A stretch of 64,000 nucleotides of DNA, from positions 1-64,000 of the forward strand of contig NZ_MWLM01000029.1 of the NCBI RefSeq assembly GCF_002198665.1, in the 5' to 3' direction. Both the position numbers and the translations under genes were made by a program. The DNA is from Novosphingobium sp. B 225 (GTDB lineage: Bacteria; Pseudomonadota; Alphaproteobacteria; Sphingomonadales; Sphingomonadaceae). The notes beneath the pieces were generated by a model. That model ran no database searches. It saw only the letters and a program-made list of their open reading frames with translations, and was not told the origin of the DNA. This document shows positions 12,740 to 20,835 of this stretch, piece by piece; positions within the stretch are counted from its first letter, which is position 1, and each line of letters starts with the position of its first letter.

Positions 12740-13397
12740 CGGGCTAGCCCGGCCCCTGACCCAAGGGCAAAGGGACGCAATCGTGGCCGATCTGACAGCG
12801 CGCTATGCAATCTATGACGATTTTCTGGAGGCCGACTGCGCCGATCGCCTGCTGCAATTCGCCATGGACAACCAGGCCAGCTTTGCCCCTACCCGCGTCA
12901 AGCAGGGCGAAGGCAGCAATGTCGCCACGGAGTATCGCCACTCAACCCGGTTTGAAGCACCGCCCGGCCCGCCGATGCTGGAACTGCGCGCTGCCCTGAC
13001 CGCGCGGTTCCCCGATCTGTGCGCGGCGGTGGGGGTCAAACCGTTTGACCTTGCCCGGTTCGAAATGGAAATGGCGGCGAGCGGCGATGGCGACTTTTTC
13101 GGGCGGCACATCGATACCTTCAGCGGTGACAGCCGTGAGCGCGGGCGCGACCGGATGCTGACTGCGGTCTATTACTTTCATCGCCAGCCCAAGGGGTTCG
13201 AGGACGGCTTGCTGGCGCTCTATGGTTTCGTCGCGACCGAACCGGCCGCCCTGATCGAACCGCGCCACAACCGCTTGCTGGTGTTCCCCGCGATCGCCCC
13301 GCACGAAGTGCTGCCGGTGAAATGCGCCAGCGGGCTGTTTGCCGATTCGCGCTTTACGGTGAACTGCTGGTTCAACCGGGGAATGACGGGTCAGTAA
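12729..13397 (+). CDS. 2-oxoglutarate/Fe(II)-dependent oxygenase (prolyl 4-hydroxylase-like)
   Basis: 222 residues. The double-stranded beta-helix iron ligands are visible as His127-x-Asp129 (GRHIDTF) and His192 (APHEV), with Arg208 (DSRFTVNCWF) for 2-oxoglutarate. YYFHRQPKGFEDGLLALY matches prolyl-hydroxylase-type 2OG oxygenases. The substrate could be a protein, RNA or small molecule. ATG at 12729 was preferred over TTG at 12726. It is the last gene of the operon led by the Cro-like protein. Its end overlaps the convergent dehydrogenase by 7 bp. Confidence 0.84.
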   Translation: MTPSGLARPLTQGQRDAIVADLTARYAIYDDFLEADCADRLLQFAMDNQASFAPTRVKQGEGSNVATEYRHSTRFEAPPGPPMLELRAALTARFPDLCAAVGVKPFDLARFEMEMAASGDGDFFGRHIDTFSGDSRERGRDRMLTAVYYFHRQPKGFEDGLLALYGFVATEPAALIEPRHNRLLVFPAIAPHEVLPVKCASGLFADSRFTVNCWFNRGMTGQ

Positions 13398-14329
13398 CCC
13401 CGCACCAGGTCAACTTCGCTTTCCATGACCCCGCCCGCGCGAAACGCCGGAAGGTTGCGCAGAAAACGTTCCGCCGCGCGTTCGTACATCCGGGTCTGGG
13501 CGCGCCCGGACAGGTGCATGGTGACCACCGCATTGTCCAGGCGCCACAGCGGGTGCCCGGCGGGCAAAGGCTCAGGCGTGGTCACGTCCAGAAAGGCCCC
13601 GCCGATCCGCCGCTGCTCCAGGGTCGCCACCAGCGCATCCTGATCGACCACGCCGCCGCGCGCGATGTTGATCAGCACCGCATTGCTGTTCATCGCCGCA
13701 AGTTCAGCCGCGCCGATCATCCGTTCGGTCTCTGCCGTTTGCGGCACTGCCAGAATCACCCAGTCGAACTCGCCCAGCCGCGCGCGCCATTCATCCGGCC
13801 CCAACGTGCCGGGACCTGAATTGCGGCGGACCTTGGTGACTTCTACTCCGAACGCTGCAAGCCGCCGGTCAATCTCCTGCCCGATCGCGCCATAGCCCAG
13901 GATCAGCGCCTTGCTTTCAAACAGCTCGCGCTTGCCCGGCGCGTCCTTCAGCCATTCGCCGCGCCCCTGTGCCCGCAGCACCGCCGGGTAATCCTTGGCA
14001 AAGGACAACATGCCCAGCACCACATATTCAGCGATAGTGATCGCATTGATCCCCGCCCCGTTGGTCAGCTGCACGCCGCGCTGAGCCATCAGATCAAGCG
14101 GGAAGAAATCGAGCCCGGCATAGCCGGTGTTGAGCCAGCGCATCCGCTCTGCCAGGCGCACCGCCTCGATCACATCGGCCTTGGTGTACATATCGAACCA
14201 GCCAATCTCTGCCTCAGGCGCGAGCGCGAACACCTCTTCCTTGGTGGCATACCAGCGCGGCTCGATCCAATCGGGCAGGTGCGCTTCGAGCAGAGGGCGC
14301 AGCAGGGCGTTGATTACGGTAACGGTCAT
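13391..14329 (-). CDS. D-2-hydroxyacid dehydrogenase, NAD-binding
   Basis: 312 residues of the D-isomer-specific 2-hydroxyacid dehydrogenase family. The Rossmann motif GYGAIG is central, with catalytic Arg in NIARGGVVDQ, Glu in DVTTPEP, and His in MHLSGRAQ near the C-terminus. The usual substrates are glyoxylate, hydroxypyruvate or other 2-oxoacids; the exact one is unknown. Convergent with the 2OG oxygenase gene. The next gene upstream is divergent, 57 bp away. Confidence 0.86.
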   Translation of the reverse strand: MTVTVINALLRPLLEAHLPDWIEPRWYATKEEVFALAPEAEIGWFDMYTKADVIEAVRLAERMRWLNTGYAGLDFFPLDLMAQRGVQLTNGAGINAITIAEYVVLGMLSFAKDYPAVLRAQGRGEWLKDAPGKRELFESKALILGYGAIGQEIDRRLAAFGVEVTKVRRNSGPGTLGPDEWRARLGEFDWVILAVPQTAETERMIGAAELAAMNSNAVLINIARGGVVDQDALVATLEQRRIGGAFLDVTTPEPLPAGHPLWRLDNAVVTMHLSGRAQTRMYERAAERFLRNLPAFRAGGVMESEVDLVRGY

Positions 14330-14386
14330 TTGACTTGGCCCTTCGAAAGCGCGAACTTGTTTTGCAATAGGAAGCTGGAGGTCTCA

Positions 14387-15091
14387 ATGAAAGGCACATT
14401 GGCGGTAATAGCGCTAGCTTTGATCGCGGCGCCAGGCGCGGCACAGGACCTCCAATCGCAGGAAGTCGTGGTGACGGCTTCGCGGATTGAACAGGATGGG
14501 TATCAGCGCGATATGCCGGCTGTTGGGCTTCGCCGGACTGCCGACTTTCTGGTGCAGGAAGTGACCATCCGGGGAGACTCTCGTGATCCGAAGCAGCGGG
14601 CATCGGAAATTCGCCAGATGCTGCAAAAAGCCGTCCAGATGGCTGGTCAGAATGGCGTACAATTGGCTTACGGCGACTACATCCTGACCCCATTGACGAT
14701 GGACAACCTCGACGAAGTAACCTTGTCGGATGACAATCGCCCCGACAGCCAGAAGATCGATTTCCTGGTCAAGGCTCAGTTAGCTGGCAAGGAGGGCGGT
14801 GCTGCGGCACAGAAACGGATCGAAAGCTATGTCGAAGCGGTTCCCGAAGTCGGCCGAGCCCAAATGGACGAGAGCGGCGATTCTTCGCTTTCGATTGTGG
14901 GACCGGATCAATACCGGTTGCAAATCGGAGACAAGGTAATGGACGATGCGCGAGCGCTGTCTGCCAAAATGGGACCGAGTTATGCCGTATCAATCGAAGG
15001 TCTGAACATGCCGGTCATGTGGACGCATGCAGGTCCTTCCGAGGTCATGCTCTACATTCCATACAAGCTGATAATTGTTCCCAAGCCCTAA
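14387..15091 (+). CDS. secreted protein with TonB-box-like N-terminus, family unclear
   Basis: 234 residues. A signal peptide (KGTLAVIALALIAAPGAA) is followed directly by EVVVTASR, which matches the TonB box seen at the mature N-terminus of TonB-dependent receptors. No plug or beta-barrel follows, however. The rest alternates short strands and helices (DFLVQEVTIRGDSRDPKQR, KAVQMAGQNGVQLAYGDY) and ends in a hydrophobic strand. It may be a SIMPL-like or related periplasmic fold; automatic annotation could call it a receptor by mistake. ATG at 14387 was chosen because the signal peptide starts there. Overlaps the convergent RES gene by 4 bp. Confidence 0.7.
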   Translation: MKGTLAVIALALIAAPGAAQDLQSQEVVVTASRIEQDGYQRDMPAVGLRRTADFLVQEVTIRGDSRDPKQRASEIRQMLQKAVQMAGQNGVQLAYGDYILTPLTMDNLDEVTLSDDNRPDSQKIDFLVKAQLAGKEGGAAAQKRIESYVEAVPEVGRAQMDESGDSSLSIVGPDQYRLQIGDKVMDDARALSAKMGPSYAVSIEGLNMPVMWTHAGPSEVMLYIPYKLIIVPKP

Positions 15092-15540
15092 GCACGAAAT
15101 GAATCAAGCATAGGCGGGCGGTGCAGGCATTCGGCAAAGCTGAACGGGCGGCAGGTGAGCGGGGCGACGCGTGCGGCGAGGGGGTGGTGCGGGTTGAGGT
15201 AGATCACGTCAGCCTCGGGTAGCACTTTCGAGCGGATCGCACAGGTCAGCGAGCGGCGGGATTCAAACCATTCGCCCACGAAGGCCCGGATCGTGGCTTC
15301 ATCGGGATCGGGCACGCGCAGCGGCTTTTCATCCACTTCGGTCCAGCCGAGCACGAAATCGTCCGGGATGCCCTGCAAGTTCTGAGGCTGATAGCGCAGC
15401 GCCACCAGCACCGCGAGCCCGGCCTCACTGGCCAGACTGACCACCGGCTGCCCCGATGGCGCATAACGTGCCCCGTGCAGTTCCGCCCCTTTGCCGTCGA
15501 GCGCCACAAAGGGCGCGCGGGTGAGGCGCCAAAGCTTCAT
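15088..15540 (-). CDS. RES domain-containing protein (possible orphan or degenerate NAD+ phosphorylase toxin)
   Basis: 150 residues with the RES-domain pattern: LWRLTRAPF start, GARY (Arg25) where the family has GGRW, S-x-A-GLAVL, and the late NPHHPLA motif for NPxHP. RES toxins of the Xre-RES systems degrade NAD+. By eye, the slot normally holding the catalytic Glu (family LAxLE) is Val46 here, so activity is doubtful. No Xre/ParS-type antitoxin gene is next to it. Instead it overlaps by ATGA a secreted-protein gene, which itself overlaps cysS. This suggests an orphan or repurposed member. Confidence 0.75.
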   Translation of the reverse strand: MKLWRLTRAPFVALDGKGAELHGARYAPSGQPVVSLASEAGLAVLVALRYQPQNLQGIPDDFVLGWTEVDEKPLRVPDPDEATIRAFVGEWFESRRSLTCAIRSKVLPEADVIYLNPHHPLAARVAPLTCRPFSFAECLHRPPMLDSFRA

Positions 15541-16034
15541 TCGCCCGGCTTTTCCTTCAGTTCCTGGCGCAGGGTGGCCTTGATCCCGGTGGGGACGCTA
15601 TCGCTGAACAGATCGTCGATCAGCCAGCGCCCGCCTTGCCGGACCAAAATCAGCCGCTGGAGCGAGGCGCTGCCCCACCCGGCATTGACCCGCACTTTCA
15701 CTTCGGCCCGGTTCGGGCCCAGGCTGCGCAACGACAGCCGGGTCCAGCGAAATTTCTGCGCGTCCCAATCCTGGCAATCGCAGAACCAGCTGTAATCCGA
15801 CAAAGCGGTCAGATTTTCGCCGGTGTGCTTGTCCCACGTCTTGATCAGCGTGGTGACTTCGGCGGAATAGACCGGTTTCTGCCAATCGGCCGGACCGTTA
15901 TCGGCATCGCTTTTGTAGCCGCCATAGGCTTTCAGCAGCACGGCATCGACCTGCGCGGGTGCCGGGCCAGCCGGTGCGGCGGCGATCAGGGCCAAGGGCG
16001 CGAGCGCCAGGGCCAGACGGTGCAATGCATTCAT
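15537..16034 (-). CDS. secreted hypothetical protein (DUF3828-like)
   Basis: 165 residues. The signal peptide NALHRLALALAPLALIAAAPA ends in an Ala-rich cleavage region. The mature part has DYSWFCDCQDWD, containing a close cysteine pair, then repeated strands (RAEVKVRVNAGW, LILVRQGGRWLIDDLF) as in cystatin/NTF2-like DUF3828 proteins. The assignment is by pattern only. ATG at 16034 overlaps the cysS stop by 4 bases, and the stop overlaps the RES gene start, so cysS, this gene and RES are probably one operon. Confidence 0.68.
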   Translation of the reverse strand: MNALHRLALALAPLALIAAAPAGPAPAQVDAVLLKAYGGYKSDADNGPADWQKPVYSAEVTTLIKTWDKHTGENLTALSDYSWFCDCQDWDAQKFRWTRLSLRSLGPNRAEVKVRVNAGWGSASLQRLILVRQGGRWLIDDLFSDSVPTGIKATLRQELKEKPGE

Positions 16035-17476
16035 CCCAGTTTCCACTCCCACCCCAACGAGTCCCCATCCATCACTTCGACGCCTTGCGCGGCGAGTTCA
16101 TCGCGCAAGGCATCTGACGTCGCGAAATCCTTCGCCGCGCGCGCTTCCTTGCGGGCAGCCAGCCTGGCTTCGATTTCGGCTTCGGTGATGGTGACCTGCA
16201 CCGGGCGGATGCGCAAGTCGGCGCGGGTGAGGGTCAGGAGATTGAGGCCGAGAACGGCGTCCATCGCGGCGATTGCTGCCAGCTTTTCCCCGGCATCAAC
16301 CTTTTTCAGTGAGGCCACTTCTTCCAGCACGGTCAGGGCCACTGCGGTGTTGAGGTCATCGGCCACGGCAGCATCGAAGCGGTCCATGAAGGGCGCAAAC
16401 CTGGTCCCGGCGGTCACGCCCGGCTGCGTCTGCGCCCGCAGATTCTCAACCGCCAGCACCAGCCGCTTCAACCGCACCAAAGCCGCCTCCAGCCCTTCCC
16501 AGCTGTACTCCAGCTCACTGCGATAATGCGCCTGCAAGCACAGCATCCGGTAGGCGAGCGGATGGTAGCCCTTGTCGATCAGCAATTGCAGTCGCAGGAA
16601 TTCCCCGCTCGACTTGCTCATCTTGCCCGAGCGTTCGACGAGAAAATTGTTGTGCATCCACACGTTGGCGCCGGAATTTGCCGCCAGGTCGAGCCCGTTG
16701 GTGCAGCAGAACGCCTGGTTCTGCGCAATCTCGTTCGGATGGTGGATCTCGCGGTGGTCGATCCCGCCGGTGTGGATATCGAACGGGAAGCCGAGCACCT
16801 GACCCGACATGACCGAGCATTCAAGATGCCAGCCCGGCGCGCCCCGGCCCCAGGGGCTGTCCCATTCCATCTGGCGCTTTTCGCCCGGCGGGGTCTTGCG
16901 CCAGATCGCGAAATCGGCGGCGTTGCGCTTGCCTTCCACCGCTTCGATCCGGCCTTCCCCATCATCGGTCTGGGCGCGGGCGAGGCGGCCGTAATCGGCC
17001 ACGGTCGAAACGTCGAAATAGAGCCCGCTGTCGAGTTCGTAGCAGTGCTTGTCGGCAATCGACTTCGCGAATTCCAGCATCTGCGGCACGAATTCGGTCG
17101 CGATGGTCCACTGCGCCGGCTGGCGGATGTTGAGCGCCTTCACATCGGCCCAATAGGCCTCGGTATAGTGCCGGGCGATGTCCCAGATCGACTGGGCATT
17201 GGCCGCCGCAGCCTTTTCCAGCTTGTCCTCGCCCGCGTCGGCATCGTCGGTCAGATGGCCCACATCGGTGATGTTGATCACGTGGGTCAGCTTGTACCCC
17301 TTGAAGCTCAGCGTGCGGCCCAGGATGTCGGCAAAGACATAGGCGCGCATGTTGCCGATGTGGGGGTAGTTATAGACCGTCGGCCCGCAGCTATAGACCC
17401 GTGCCTCGTTCGCGTGGACGGGCTGGAATGTCTCCAGCTGGCGGGTCAGGCTGTTGAACAGGCGCAATTCGGTCAT
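16031..17476 (-). CDS. cysS: cysteine--tRNA ligase
   Basis: Charges tRNA-Cys. 481 residues. The class I HIGH motif appears as PHIGN (38-42), preceded by the zinc ligand Cys30. KMSKS is intact (GKMSKSSGEFL), and the zinc-site GWHLECS and GGIDHREIHHPNE segments are conserved. The DALR/anticodon region ends in RDELAAQGVEVMDG. The ATG start at 17476 is supported by family N-terminus ELRLFNSLTRQ. Confidence 0.96.
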   Translation of the reverse strand: MTELRLFNSLTRQLETFQPVHANEARVYSCGPTVYNYPHIGNMRAYVFADILGRTLSFKGYKLTHVINITDVGHLTDDADAGEDKLEKAAAANAQSIWDIARHYTEAYWADVKALNIRQPAQWTIATEFVPQMLEFAKSIADKHCYELDSGLYFDVSTVADYGRLARAQTDDGEGRIEAVEGKRNAADFAIWRKTPPGEKRQMEWDSPWGRGAPGWHLECSVMSGQVLGFPFDIHTGGIDHREIHHPNEIAQNQAFCCTNGLDLAANSGANVWMHNNFLVERSGKMSKSSGEFLRLQLLIDKGYHPLAYRMLCLQAHYRSELEYSWEGLEAALVRLKRLVLAVENLRAQTQPGVTAGTRFAPFMDRFDAAVADDLNTAVALTVLEEVASLKKVDAGEKLAAIAAMDAVLGLNLLTLTRADLRIRPVQVTITEAEIEARLAARKEARAAKDFATSDALRDELAAQGVEVMDGDSLGWEWKLG

Positions 17477-17537
17477 AGGCTTGGCCTTACGCGGGATGGT
17501 GTGCGGGTCAAGACTTCGCGGGAGATCGGACCGCGGG

Positions 17538-17699
17538 ATAGTTCACGCAGGGGCGCAGAGAAGAAAGGGAGACGCGGAGGGGCTGGAATTGCTGCGCCGC
17601 AGGCTCTCAATCGATCTGCGGAATTGTCAGGGCGACTGCGCCGCAAGCGCTACCCCCCTCTGCGCCTCTGTTCTTCCTCTGCGCCTCTGCGTGAACTAT
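17538..17699. repeat. inverted-repeat element (GCAGAGGCGC type)
   Basis: Terminal arms ATAGTTCACGCAG (17538-17550) and its exact reverse complement (17687-17699) are 13 bp perfect and continue imperfectly for about 45 bp with purine-rich GCAGAG/CGGAGG runs. The element lies between cysS and the nitroreductase gene and has no ORF of its own. It looks like a small non-autonomous dispersed repeat and is distinct in sequence from the CCTCCCCC family elsewhere in this window. Confidence 0.75.
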
Positions 17700-17715
17700 T
17701 CCACCCCCGCCGCGC

Positions 17716-18387
17716 TCAGAACCCTTCCCAGCGCACCACATTGTCCAGCGGTTCGCGCGGGACCGGGAAGCTGTTGACCGCAGCCTCGCGGTCTCCCCAG
17801 CCGATCGCGACGCCGCAGAAGAAAATGTGGTCATCGGGGATCGCCACCACTTCGCGGATCTGTTTCTGGTACACGGCCCAGGCCTCTTGCGCGCAGCTAT
17901 CCAGCCCTTCTTCGCGCAGCAGCAGCAGCACGGTTTGCAGCCACATGCCGATGTCGCTCCACTGCGGCAGGCCCATGTAGCGGGGCGTGTGAACCAGCAT
18001 CAGCACCGGCGCGCCGAATGCGCGAAAGTTGTTGGCAAAGACCCCCATCCGCCCGGCCTTGTCCTCGCGCGGGATCTCCAGCGCAGCATACATCGCCTCG
18101 CCCACACCGAACCGGCTGGCGGCATAGCGGCCCTCCAGCTCGGCCGGATAGATCGGGTATTCAGCGCTGTAGGCTGCCAGCCCCTGCGGAATCGCTTCGG
18201 CAACATGCGCGGTCAGCCGGGCCAGCGGCTCACCGGTAACCATCACCGCGTTCCACGGCTGGGTATTCCCCCCAGACGGCGCGTTCTGCGCCGTTTCCAG
18301 CACCCGGCGCAGCACGGCGGGATCGACCGGTTTATCCAGGAATGCCCGGATCGAGCGGCGGGAGGTGACGGCCTGGGTGACGTTCAT
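17716..18387 (-). CDS. nitroreductase family protein
   Basis: 223 residues of the FMN-dependent nitroreductase fold. The N-terminal TSRRSIRAFLDKPVDP and APSGGNTQPWN phosphate-binding motifs are typical, as is GWGDREAAVN near the C-terminus. Such enzymes reduce nitroaromatics, quinones or enones with NAD(P)H; the native substrate is unknown. The start at 18387 is supported by a GGAGG ribosome-binding site a few bases upstream. It overlaps the 3' end of parE by 56 bp. Confidence 0.86.
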   Translation of the reverse strand: MNVTQAVTSRRSIRAFLDKPVDPAVLRRVLETAQNAPSGGNTQPWNAVMVTGEPLARLTAHVAEAIPQGLAAYSAEYPIYPAELEGRYAASRFGVGEAMYAALEIPREDKAGRMGVFANNFRAFGAPVLMLVHTPRYMGLPQWSDIGMWLQTVLLLLREEGLDSCAQEAWAVYQKQIREVVAIPDDHIFFCGVAIGWGDREAAVNSFPVPREPLDNVVRWEGF

Positions 18388-18682
18388 TCCATTTCCTCCC
18401 GAGTTCTCCGGCGATGTCGCGCGCGCCGTGCAGGATTCGCACAAATACTACCTGCTCGGCCTCTATACGGAATATGACGTGATAGCGCTGGTGCAGCGCG
18501 GACCGATAGGCCCCGCCCCAGCTTTCCTTAACCGCATAGAGTTCAGGTTCGCGGGCAACAGCCCGGATCTTTTCGTTGAGTTCGACGATATACGTCCGCG
18601 CCCGTTCACGATTGTCGCGCGCGATGTACTGCGCGATTTCGAACAGATCGGCCCGTGCCTTGGCCGCGACGATGAATCTCAT
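18332..18682 (-). CDS. ParE/RelE-superfamily toxin
   Basis: 116 residues of the ParE/RelE toxin fold: KARADLFEIAQYIARDN, YHVIFRIEAEQVVFVRILHGARD, ending with the usual basic stretch. The core matches ParE up to about residue 97; the last ~19 residues are an extension running over the nitroreductase start. ParE toxins inhibit DNA gyrase and RelE toxins cut mRNA on the ribosome; the former fits the ParD-like partner. ATG overlaps the antitoxin stop by 4 bases. Confidence 0.88.
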   Translation of the reverse strand: MRFIVAAKARADLFEIAQYIARDNRERARTYIVELNEKIRAVAREPELYAVKESWGGAYRSALHQRYHVIFRIEAEQVVFVRILHGARDIAGELGRKWNERHPGRHLPPLDPGIPG

Positions 18683-18966
18683 ACAGCTTGATCGGCATCG
18701 CCTTCGCGAACCAGCTCGGAAACGTAATCTTCCAGTTCATTGAGGACAGTCTCGCCATCAAGGAAAGGCCCCTTTTCGCCCTCGGCAATAAGCTCGCGCC
18801 ATCGCGCCAGTTTGGCTTGGCGCCGTTCCTGCTGATCCGCCCAGTCCCGCATTGCCTCGCGGATCACCTCGCTGGTCGTGGCATAGTCGCCACTATCCAC
18901 GGCGGCTGTAATGGTCGCAACCATTTCCTCGGTCATGGTCACAGTGATGCGTTCAAGCTTGCTCAT
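18679..18966 (-). CDS. ParD-family ribbon-helix-helix antitoxin
   Basis: 95 residues. The N-terminal ribbon-helix-helix (LERITVTMTEEMVATITAAVDSG, then YATTSEVIREAMRDW) binds DNA and represses its own operon. The acidic C-terminal part should wrap the toxin. No Shine-Dalgarno sequence precedes the ATG at 18966, and a possible -10 (TAGTAT, 18977-18972) is only 5 bases upstream, so a leaderless transcript is possible. A strong palindrome lies immediately upstream. Confidence 0.88.
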   Translation of the reverse strand: MSKLERITVTMTEEMVATITAAVDSGDYATTSEVIREAMRDWADQQERRQAKLARWRELIAEGEKGPFLDGETVLNELEDYVSELVREGDADQAV

Positions 18967-18977
18967 ACATCATACTA

Positions 18978-18996
18978 GATCATACTTTGTATGATC
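18978..18996. promoter_or_regulatory. parDE operator
   Basis: GATCATACTTTGTATGATC is a perfect inverted repeat: 8-bp arms with a 3-bp centre. A further half site ATCATAC lies at 18969-18975 and a CATAC at 18964-18968, next to the parD start codon. A TTGTCG hexamer (19002-18997, minus strand) may be the -35, placing the palindrome inside the promoter. This is what is expected for ParD or ParDE autorepression. Confidence 0.75.
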
Positions 18997-19009
18997 CGAC
19001 AAGCACGCC

Positions 19010-20824
19010 CTATTCCTCCTCGAACAGCCCCGCCAGCTGCTCGATCATCGTCCCGCCCAGCTGCTCGACGTCCATGATCGTCACCGCGCGGCGGTAATAG
19101 CGGGTTACGTCGTGGCCGATGCCGATCGCCACCAGTTGCACTGGGCTCTGGCGTTCGATCCAGTCGATCACCTTGCGCAAGTGCTGTTCGAGGTAACCGG
19201 CAGAGTTCACGCTGAGGGTGCTGTCATCGACCGGCGCACCGTCCGAAATCACCATCAGCACGCGGCGATCTTCGGGCCGGGCGAGCAGGCGGGTGTGGGC
19301 CCAGAGCAGCGCTTCGCCGTCGATGTTTTCCTTGAGCAGGCCTTCGCGCATCATCAGGCCAAGGTTGCGGCGGCTGCGGCGATAGGGCTCGTCAGCGCGT
19401 TTATAGACGATGTGGCGCAAATCGTTGAGGCGGCCCGGGTGCGCGGGTTTGCCGGTGCCGAGCCATGCCTCGCGGCTTTGCCCGCCTTTCCACGCGCGGG
19501 TGGTGAAACCCAGAATCTCGGTCTTGACCCCGCAGCGCTCCAGCGTGCGGGCCAGCACATCCGCGCTGATCGCGGCGATCGAGATCGGGCGGCCGCGCAT
19601 CGATCCGCTGTTGTCGATCAGCAGGGTGACGATCGTGTCCTTGAACTCGACATCGCGCTCGATCTTGTAGCTGAGCGAGGAGCCGGGCGAGACCACCACC
19701 CGGGCGAGCCGCGCGGCGTCCAGAATGCCTTCTTCCTGATCGAAATCCCAGCTGCGGTTCTGCTGCGCCATCAGGCGGCGTTGCAGCCGGTTGGCCAGCT
19801 TGGTGACAATCCCCTGCAAGCCCTTGAGCTGCGCATCGAGATAGGCGCGCAGCCGGGTCAGTTCATCCTCGTCACACAGGTCCTGCGCGGCGACGACTTC
19901 GTCGAAGGCTTCAGTATAGGCCTTGTAATCGAAATTGGCGGGCAGATCGGTCCACGGACGGTTGGGCCGGACGGGGAGCATCCCTTCCTCGCCCTCGTCG
20001 CCCGCTTCACCATCGGAGGAGTCTTCCTCCATCTGCCGTTCGGTCTCACCCTCGCCGTCTTCCTCACCCTCGCTCGGTTCGGCGGCGACTTCGCCCGCGC
20101 TGTCGTCCTGCTGGGATTCGCCGTCTTCGCCGGAATCGTCGCTGTCGTCCTCGCCGTCCTGATCCTCGCCGTCTTCGGTATCGGGCTCAAGCTGGTCGGT
20201 GCGGGTCAGCTCCAGATGCTGGAGCATGTCCAGCGTCAGCTTCTGGAAAGCCTTCTGATCATCCAGCGTCAGCGCCAGCGCATCGAAATCCTTGCCCGCC
20301 TTGTCGCCAATCCAGCCGCGCAGCATTTCCACACCGGCGCGCGCGCTTTCGGGCACGGGCTGGCCGGTCAGGTGTTCGCGCAGCAACAGGCCCAGCGCGG
20401 CCTGCAAGGGCACTTCATCGGGCCGGCTGGCGCGGGTGATCGGATCGCCGCCCAGCCGCACCATGGTCGCCGCGTCCAGATTGGCGCGCATTCCGGCGTA
20501 AGCGTTGGCACCAAGCGCTTCATAGCGCACCGCCTCCACCGCGTCATAGCAAGCGCGGGCGGAAGGCTCGCTGGGTGCATGGCGGGCGTGGAGCGCCTCG
20601 TCATGGTGCTTGAGTTTCAGCGCCATCGCATCCGCGAACCCGCGCGCCTCCATTGCCTGCTCGCGCGGCAAGGTGCGGCCGGGCATGGGCACGCGAAAGT
20701 TTTTGCCATTGGCCACCGCAGCGTCGGCGGTCCAGGCCACTTCCACTTCCGGCTCATGCGCGATCGCTCGGCTGGCACCGGTCAGGACGCTTTTGAAGCG
20801 ATCGAGGGGGGATTCGTCGGACAT
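19010..20824 (-). CDS. cobT: cobaltochelatase subunit CobT
   Basis: 604 residues. The C-terminal von Willebrand A domain carries the MIDAS motif DNSGSM near residues 403-408. A long Asp/Glu/Ser-rich linker (about residues 215-285) is typical of CobT. With CobS (AAA+) and CobN it inserts cobalt into hydrogenobyrinic acid diamide in aerobic cobalamin synthesis. Neither cobS nor cobN is in the window; in many sphingomonads cobS lies elsewhere. A CobT-like role without full B12 synthesis cannot be excluded. Confidence 0.9.
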   Translation of the reverse strand: MSDESPLDRFKSVLTGASRAIAHEPEVEVAWTADAAVANGKNFRVPMPGRTLPREQAMEARGFADAMALKLKHHDEALHARHAPSEPSARACYDAVEAVRYEALGANAYAGMRANLDAATMVRLGGDPITRASRPDEVPLQAALGLLLREHLTGQPVPESARAGVEMLRGWIGDKAGKDFDALALTLDDQKAFQKLTLDMLQHLELTRTDQLEPDTEDGEDQDGEDDSDDSGEDGESQQDDSAGEVAAEPSEGEEDGEGETERQMEEDSSDGEAGDEGEEGMLPVRPNRPWTDLPANFDYKAYTEAFDEVVAAQDLCDEDELTRLRAYLDAQLKGLQGIVTKLANRLQRRLMAQQNRSWDFDQEEGILDAARLARVVVSPGSSLSYKIERDVEFKDTIVTLLIDNSGSMRGRPISIAAISADVLARTLERCGVKTEILGFTTRAWKGGQSREAWLGTGKPAHPGRLNDLRHIVYKRADEPYRRSRRNLGLMMREGLLKENIDGEALLWAHTRLLARPEDRRVLMVISDGAPVDDSTLSVNSAGYLEQHLRKVIDWIERQSPVQLVAIGIGHDVTRYYRRAVTIMDVEQLGGTMIEQLAGLFEEE

Positions 20825-20835
20825 TCAGGGCCTTT

